The notes beneath the pieces are model-generated. The model did no database searches and had not been told where the DNA came from. It saw nothing but the letters and a program-made list of their open reading frames with translations. Source: JBMORL01 sp049322335 (GTDB taxonomy: Bacteria; Bacteroidota; Bacteroidia; Flavobacteriales_D; UBA2798). From it: a DNA stretch of 64,000 bases. Positions 59,521-64,000 of the stretch are shown here, piece after piece. Every line of letters starts with the position of its first letter. Within the stretch, counting starts at the first letter, position 1. The DNA is taken from positions 38,231-102,230 of the forward strand of contig JBMORL010000081.1 of assembly GCA_049322335.1 (NCBI GenBank), given 5' to 3'. The position numbers were made by a program, and so were the translations under genes.

Positions 59521-59567
59521 ACCCTCCGTTAGGTTTCTCACGGGCCAAAAACCTATATTTGGAGGGT
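59521..59567. promoter_or_regulatory. Two-tier stem-loop in the leader of the SiaB-like gene
   Basis: ACCCTCC (59521-59527) pairs with GGAGGGT (59561-59567), and AGGTTT pairs with AAACCT inside. It lies about 130 bp upstream of the siaB-like ATG. The remaining 59391-59520 holds a CCGGGTTTA/TAAACCCGG inverted repeat and 59568-59700 nothing recognised. Confidence 0.45.
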
Positions 59568-59700
59568 TAGTTGACTGATAAATGACGTATTACGGGTGGG
59601 GGAAAGGGTAAAAATTGATACGTAAACATACTTAGTTTATCAAAAAATACTAACTTGCGTCTCATTAAAAATTAACACCTGCAGGGATTTTCCCGATTTA

Positions 59701-60285
59701 ATGGGTTTAAGTTCAAATAAGGTCTTAGAGATTTGCAATTCCCGGTACCAGGAGTTATACGGGAATTATAACAGCCAATCCAAAAAGAAAATTCTTGTAT
59801 CGCATTTTGGCGAATTCACGCAGGATTTGGTGAATTCTATTTCCAACGGAGTAGAAGAAACCATGCTGGAGGCCGGTGATAAAAAAGGAACGATCAAACG
59901 TATGTTTTCTATTCTTGTGGAAGGATTACAAAACGTAAGATTGCATGGCGAAAAAGATGAAGCAGGAAAGCAACACTCTTTTCTGATTATTGCACAGGAT
60001 GATGCGGAATACCTGGTGACATTCGGAAATCTTATTCTTAATTCTAATCTCTCGGTGATGGACGACCGGCTGAAACAGATTAATAATTATGACGAAGCGC
60101 AGGTGAAATCATTATATATGGAAGTGCTTACCAATGGAATTATTTCCAATAAAGGTGGTGCGGGGCTTGGTTTTATTACCATGGCTATGAAATCGAAAAA
60201 TAAACTGAAGTATAATTTTGAAACGATAAATGACCGTTTATCCTGTTTTACTGTAGAAGTGAAAGTTGATCGCAGCGGAGCCTGA
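59701..60285 (+). CDS. SiaB-family protein kinase (DUF6272)
   Basis: A 194-aa cytosolic GHKL-fold protein. The family's SiaB in Pseudomonas phosphorylates SiaC on a Thr/Ser residue. The ATP-site N-box is FSILVEGLQNVRLHG with Glu74, Asn78 and His82; the glycine-rich lid is NKGGAGLGFITMA (about 150-162). The length matches the family. It is 6 bp from the siaC-like gene, clearly an operon. A PP2C-type phosphatase (SiaA) and a diguanylate cyclase (SiaD) are not in the window. Confidence 0.85.
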   Translation: MGLSSNKVLEICNSRYQELYGNYNSQSKKKILVSHFGEFTQDLVNSISNGVEETMLEAGDKKGTIKRMFSILVEGLQNVRLHGEKDEAGKQHSFLIIAQDDAEYLVTFGNLILNSNLSVMDDRLKQINNYDEAQVKSLYMEVLTNGIISNKGGAGLGFITMAMKSKNKLKYNFETINDRLSCFTVEVKVDRSGA

Positions 60286-60291
60286 TTACGT

Positions 60292-60651
60292 ATGAGCAAA
60301 TTTATTTCTGAAGCCGGAAAAAACACGCCCGAAATTCGTTTCGACCCCTCTTCCAATATTTTTTATATACGTGGAAAATCGTTTCCCGAAAATGCCAAAA
60401 AACATTATCTTCCTTTTACCGAATGGCTCAAGGCCAACCGTATTCCACCGGGAAGTACCATTGAACTCAATTTCGAATACATCAGCTCTTCGTCTGTTAT
60501 AGCTGTTTTGGAATTGCTAAGGGAAATAGAAAAACTGGAAAAAAATATTTCAGTAAAATGGGTGTATGAAGATGGCGATGATGATATGAAAGCAGTAGGT
60601 GCCAATTACCAGAAACTCTGCGGGCTTCAATTTGAATATATCATCAGCTGA
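60292..60651 (+). CDS. SiaC-family regulatory phosphoprotein (DUF1987)
   Basis: A 119-aa STAS-like cytosolic protein, substrate of the SiaB kinase. In Pseudomonas SiaC the phosphorylated residue is Thr68; here the equivalent loop reads FEYISSSSVIAVLELL with Ser65-Ser68. ETPEIRFDP-type opening (NTPEIRFDPSSNIFYIRGKS) and YLPFTEWL match the family. Downstream targets in this organism are unknown because no diguanylate cyclase is nearby. Co-transcribed with the kinase gene. Confidence 0.87.
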   Translation: MSKFISEAGKNTPEIRFDPSSNIFYIRGKSFPENAKKHYLPFTEWLKANRIPPGSTIELNFEYISSSSVIAVLELLREIEKLEKNISVKWVYEDGDDDMKAVGANYQKLCGLQFEYIIS

Positions 60652-60655
60652 GAAT

Positions 60656-61285
60656 CTACAGGCTTACGTAAATCACTTTTTTTGTTTCGAAAAAATCTTC
60701 TGTAAAAATATTTTTCAGATCAGTCACTTCATAATGTGATTTTACGGTGGCCAGTTCTCCGGCAAGGTCTCCGCCTTTTAAGTATAAAATGCCGTTGGGA
60801 AGCGAATTGAAATTTTCTTTTTCTGTTTTGTTTTTTATCCAGGGAATAAATTCTTCAAAAGTGGTAACAGCACGGCTCACGATAAAATGAAATTTACGGT
60901 TAATGTTTTCCGCCCGGTTGTGTTCGGTGGTGATATTTTTTAATCCCAGTGCTGCCGATACTTCATTCACTACTTTTATTTTTTTACCGATGGAATCAAC
61001 CAGATGAAAGTGGCATTGCGGAAATAAAACAGCCAGCGGTATGCCGGGAAAACCGCCACCTGTTCCCACATCCATAATTTTTGTTCCCGGCTGAAATGAA
61101 ATCACTTTGGCAATGCCCAGCGAATGTAATACATGATGAATATAAAAATGCTCCATGTCTTTCCGGCTGATAACATTTATTTTGCTGTTCCAGTCTTCAT
61201 ACAACGGTTTTATTTTTTCGAACTGTTGTTGTTGCAAAGTTGTTAGTCCAGGGAAATATTTTTTTATGACACTTATACCACTCAT
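60656..61285 (-). CDS. rsmG: 16S rRNA (guanine-527-N7)-methyltransferase
   Basis: An SAM-dependent methyltransferase, also called GidB, modifying G527 of 16S rRNA. It is 209 aa from the ATG at 61285 (an upstream in-frame start adds six residues). The SAM-binding motif I is MDVGTGGGFPGIPLAVLFP (about residues 68-86), and HYIHHVLHSL-type and SRAVTTFEEF segments match the family. It is convergent with the SiaC gene, 4 bp apart. Confidence 0.95.
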   Translation of the reverse strand: MSGISVIKKYFPGLTTLQQQQFEKIKPLYEDWNSKINVISRKDMEHFYIHHVLHSLGIAKVISFQPGTKIMDVGTGGGFPGIPLAVLFPQCHFHLVDSIGKKIKVVNEVSAALGLKNITTEHNRAENINRKFHFIVSRAVTTFEEFIPWIKNKTEKENFNSLPNGILYLKGGDLAGELATVKSHYEVTDLKNIFTEDFFETKKVIYVSL

Positions 61286-61347
61286 CAAAAGCAAAGATAC
61301 CAAAAATCAATTGAAAATTATCCTGAAAGAAATAATTCAAATACAAT

Positions 61348-61386
61348 AACCGCGGAGAACACGGAGAGAAATGCACGCGGAGCGGG
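61348..61386. repeat. CCGCGGAGAACACGGAG dispersed repeat, copy 3 (reverse orientation)
   Basis: AACCGCGGAGAACACGGAGA then GAAATGCACGCGGAGCGGG; the reverse complement resembles the TTTGCG-TC-CGCGG family at 27015 and 33675. It lies between rsmG and the VWA gene. Confidence 0.6.
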
Positions 61387-61445
61387 AGAGGTTTTTTACT
61401 GAAAAGGAAGCGTTTATTTTTCTTTGTAACAAAATCTTCAATTTT

Positions 61446-63233
61446 TCACTTATTCAATACCACTTTCGCGCTGATCCATTTTTCTTTTTCCATGTATTGG
61501 ATGAAATAAATTCCCGATGGATAAGAAGAAAGATCGGCTTGTATCCATGTTTGTTCGTTTACAGAAAAACGCTGAAGGATTTTTCCGCTCATATCGCTGA
61601 GGTAAATGAAATCGGTTTTTGCATTCCATTCGGCTTTTATCGTTCCACTGGTGGGATTGGGGTAAATTTTCAGCCACGACACTTCAAGACTAAGATCGGT
61701 AAAAAGTTTAGCCGTATCCAGGTCTCTCACCGGTTTGTTTTTTTCAAGTTCCTCAACGGTATTTGCATTTGTATAGGGAAGAAGAGTAGCTAACAGGGTG
61801 CTGTCATTCGTTACTTTTGATAAAAGTGAATCCAGCGCCACATTCATCATTTCATAATTGTTACTTACCATTAATGTATCAGGTGCAACTTCCGGTGATG
61901 AGGTTTGATTGTCGTTGCAGTCGCGCATATAAATGTTTTGTTCAATCACCCGTTGCAAAACATCATTCAGCAATTCCACGCTGTAGCTGTCAATCACCGG
62001 TTCTTCGTGATGGCCGCCAATTCCACTGTGGTTGGTAATAAAAATGGAAGTACCGTTGGTGGCTAAAGCAGCGCTTCGCATAATAAACTGGTTGCTTTTA
62101 TCACTTCCGCTGGAGAAAACAGGAATGATCTTTATTCCTTTTTTCGCGGCAGTGAAAATTATTTTTTTCATTTCATTGGCCTTTTCTGAATGAGGGGGTG
62201 CGTCAAGGAAAATAAAAACCATTTTCGATCTTGCCGGTTCATTCCATTTAAGTGTATTTACTGCTACATCCAGTCCCGCATCCACGGCTTCTGGAAAATC
62301 TCCGCCACCGCCTGCACTTTGTTTTTTTATGAAAGCAGTGGTGACGTTGTGGTCGGATGAAAAATCAGAATGAATAGTCAGATAAGCATCCGATTTGTCG
62401 CGATAAAACACTGCGGCTGTATTCACCGTAATTTTTTCATGCCTGTTTTTTACTTTCGTTATAATGTCATTGAGTTCTTCTTTCAGGTATTCAATTTCAT
62501 CTCCCATCGAACCCGTGGCATCTACTACAAAGGCAATATCCGCAACATTGGAAACCGAACAGGAGGTATTTATTTTTTTGTGGTTGATTCCTTTTTCAAA
62601 TTCTACGGGATTATTTATAGTGGCTGTTATATCACCATAATTAATAATGATTGATGCGGGAATGGAATCTTTTTTATCAGCTGTTAATGCGGGCCAGAGT
62701 TGCGCTTTACCAGTGTTATCCGAAACAGCCTGCCATAATATTTCATTTTTGGCATTCACCAGCGAAACATTTGCGCCCTGTAATGGTTTTCCACTTTCGT
62801 TTTCCAGTTGAACGGTATATCGCGCATACGGATTTATTTTCCATTTGGATTGATGGGCCTGCAGTTCGCTTTTCACAAAATCATTCCACAAATTCCATTT
62901 GGAAAAATCGTTGATCTCGGTAGCGGTAAGTAAACCTGCTTTTGATTTTACTTCAGAAGAGGCGGTGTGTTCTTTTACTGTAACTCCATCGGGAAGTTTT
63001 CCGTCTTCCATCCGGGTTGTTTTTTCATATCCGCCATCGCTGCTGCTGCCGTAATCCCAACCGGTTACAGAACGCGTTTCTTTTGTTTTAAAAACAGAAC
63101 CACGGTACGATCCGAAATCTCCATCACCGCCACCATATGCCGGGGCATACATATGCCGGTCGCATGACGAAAAAAGAATGGATGCTACAGCTATGGTGCA
63201 AATCACCATCCCGGGAATTTTTCCTGCTTTCAT
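61446..63233 (-). CDS. VWA-domain protein with lipobox and T9SS type A sorting domain
   Basis: A 595-aa exported protein; the start at 63233 avoids a 37-residue upstream extension. The N-terminus MKAGKIPGMVICTIAVASIL-FSSC looks like a lipoprotein signal with Cys24. A CarbopepD_reg-like segment lies at about 150-210 (GKPLQGANVSLVNAKNE). The von Willebrand A domain at about 235-430 starts IAFVVDATGSMGDEIEYLKE, a MIDAS of DxTGS form. The final 75 residues are a type A sorting domain (IYPNPTSGTIKAEW, YLSDMSGKIL, GIYFIQYMEKEKW). The combination of lipobox and sorting domain is unusual. Confidence 0.85.
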   Translation of the reverse strand: MKAGKIPGMVICTIAVASILFSSCDRHMYAPAYGGGDGDFGSYRGSVFKTKETRSVTGWDYGSSSDGGYEKTTRMEDGKLPDGVTVKEHTASSEVKSKAGLLTATEINDFSKWNLWNDFVKSELQAHQSKWKINPYARYTVQLENESGKPLQGANVSLVNAKNEILWQAVSDNTGKAQLWPALTADKKDSIPASIIINYGDITATINNPVEFEKGINHKKINTSCSVSNVADIAFVVDATGSMGDEIEYLKEELNDIITKVKNRHEKITVNTAAVFYRDKSDAYLTIHSDFSSDHNVTTAFIKKQSAGGGGDFPEAVDAGLDVAVNTLKWNEPARSKMVFIFLDAPPHSEKANEMKKIIFTAAKKGIKIIPVFSSGSDKSNQFIMRSAALATNGTSIFITNHSGIGGHHEEPVIDSYSVELLNDVLQRVIEQNIYMRDCNDNQTSSPEVAPDTLMVSNNYEMMNVALDSLLSKVTNDSTLLATLLPYTNANTVEELEKNKPVRDLDTAKLFTDLSLEVSWLKIYPNPTSGTIKAEWNAKTDFIYLSDMSGKILQRFSVNEQTWIQADLSSYPSGIYFIQYMEKEKWISAKVVLNK

Positions 63234-63337
63234 ACTATGGGTATTTATCCTTACAGGGGATATAATGCAGGAATTGCATAAAAGTTTCAAAAATATTTTT
63301 GATGAATGTATATTGAAGGGTGATAAATACGTGTATA

Positions 63338-63590
63338 ATGTCACCCCTCCGGGGTTTTAAGTAATGATCGGTTGGATTTAATGTAAAATAATGTCACTCC
63401 TTCGGAGTTGATGATACTCCGTGTTGCGGTAAGAATGAGTATATAATGCCACCCCTTCGGGGTTTTAGTTGTTATCTGTTTTTATTTCGGGATTAAAAAA
63501 ATGCCACTCCTTCGGAGTTTTTTATACCAAATGAAAATTTAATTATGACTTATTTCGGGTAAGCATAAAATCCCGAAGGGATGACATTAT
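63338..63590. repeat. Cluster of CACCCCTTCGGGGTTTT-type hairpin repeats
   Basis: Copies at about 63339-63360, 63392-63410, 63447-63468 and 63501-63522, plus an inverted one at 63566-63588 (ATCCCGAAGGGATGACATT in reverse). Each is TG(T/C)CAC/T-CC(T/C)-TTCGG-AGT or GGGGTTTT. Most have a CTTCGG cap. They fill the gene-free 63234-63621 region. Confidence 0.85.
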
Positions 63591-63621
63591 TCCTCTGCGG
63601 ATGGATAGTTTTAGTTAGAAA

Positions 63622-64000
63622 TTAATTCTCAGTGATGGTAATGCTCACAATTTTATCTCCCTGGCGAATCTGGTCGATCACATCGAGACCTTCCACCACT
63701 TTTCCGAAACAGGTGTGCTGGCGATCAAGATGCTGTGTATTCTGACGGTTGTGGCAAATAAAAAACTGCGATCCGCCTGTGTTTCTTCCGGCATGAGCCA
63801 TGGATAAAACTCCTTTATCGTGGTATTGATTTCCTCCTGTTAATTCGCAATCTATTTTGTAACCCGGCCCACCGTTTCCAATTCCATTTGGACATCCGCC
63901 CTGTATCACAAAATTCGGAATTACACGATGAAAATTTAATCCGTTGTAATAACCGCTTTCACTCAACTTGATAAAATTGGCAACGGTATTGGGCGCATCG
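63622..64000 (-). CDS. Peptidyl-prolyl cis-trans isomerase, cyclophilin type (5' end cut by window edge)
   Basis: Prolyl isomerase that speeds protein folding. The visible 126 codons run off the right edge; the true start lies beyond 64000. The cyclophilin core is clear: DAPNTVANFIKLSESGYYNG, then NFHRVIPNFVIQGGCPNGIG with the catalytic Arg of FHRV, GGPGYKIDCE, GVLSMAHAGRNTGGSQFFIC and HTCFGKVVEGLDVID. It may have a signal peptide outside the window, so cytosolic or periplasmic location is open. Confidence 0.95.
   Translation of the reverse strand, partial: DAPNTVANFIKLSESGYYNGLNFHRVIPNFVIQGGCPNGIGNGGPGYKIDCELTGGNQYHDKGVLSMAHAGRNTGGSQFFICHNRQNTQHLDRQHTCFGKVVEGLDVIDQIRQGDKIVSITITEN

Noticed and set aside
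1..64000. tRNA, rRNA, prophage, integrase, restriction-modification or biosynthetic gene cluster
   Set aside because: I looked on both strands and found no cloverleaf, ribosomal, integrase, capsid, methylase-nuclease or NRPS/PKS signature; absence of short RNAs is less certain without a covariance search.

Overview
The window comes from a Bacteroidota genome, most likely an uncultured one recovered from a metagenome. Evidence for the phylum: seven proteins end in type IX secretion (T9SS) sorting domains, there is a SusC-like TonB-dependent receptor, a PorE-like OmpA protein and Bacteroidota-typical families (DUF4296, GWxTD, SprB repeats). Promoters match the phylum's TTG-N(16-23)-TAnnTTTG consensus, often only 10-25 bp before the ATG. 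Two 100-N scaffold gaps (15599-15698, 36367-36466) are each flanked by a perfect 127-bp duplication, so they look like unjoined k-mer overlaps rather than missing sequence.

Layout. 1-6407: partial TonB-dependent receptor, a lamin-tail T9SS cargo and a 1242-aa PKD/SprB-repeat adhesin. 6500-13553: housekeeping and small envelope genes (proC, phenylalanine hydroxylase, acetyl-CoA synthetase, a MORN-like protein, a DinB-fold protein, a TPR-PD40 protein, an EI24/CysZ-like membrane protein). 13829-18575: purB, then glycosyltransferase, lipid A-type acyltransferase and fatty acid desaturase, an envelope-lipid group. 18752-25466: secreted TPR protein plus PorE-like protein, then rmuC, a GWxTD lipoprotein and rlmB as an overlapping string. 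25550-29121: two exported TonB-C-terminal proteins, a DUF6265 lipoprotein and a two-gene unit of unknown function. 29361-35965: M1 peptidase with T9SS signal, DUF4296 lipoprotein plus dihydroorotase, a polyprenol-phosphate mannosyltransferase-like protein and an LVIVD-repeat T9SS cargo. 36513-41969: L,D-transpeptidase, BamA-like protein, ung, a mini-lipoprotein, OsmC, an outer-membrane-like protein and lipA. 42171-53490: sialidase-like T9SS cargo, GAPDH, DUF3817, a lipoprotein and a giant alpha-2-macroglobulin lipoprotein. 53627-64000: small envelope genes, another T9SS propeller, the SPFH/zinc-ribbon pair, a SiaB/SiaC phosphosignalling pair, rsmG, a VWA protein and a partial cyclophilin.

The most unusual content is intergenic. 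At least six unrelated repeat families are packed into 64 kb: GC-rich palindromes with an AT-rich leader (one fragment appears in-frame inside acs), heptamer tandem arrays, TTTGCGTCTTTGCGG-type repeats, a CATTGCGG...GAAGCAATC repeat, nested GTGCCGCTGGCAC-type inverted repeats and CUUCGG-capped hairpins, plus a foldback element beside a 25-bp duplicate of a gene start. No tRNA, rRNA, CRISPR array, phage or transposase gene was found. No complete new defence or biosynthetic system was recognised.
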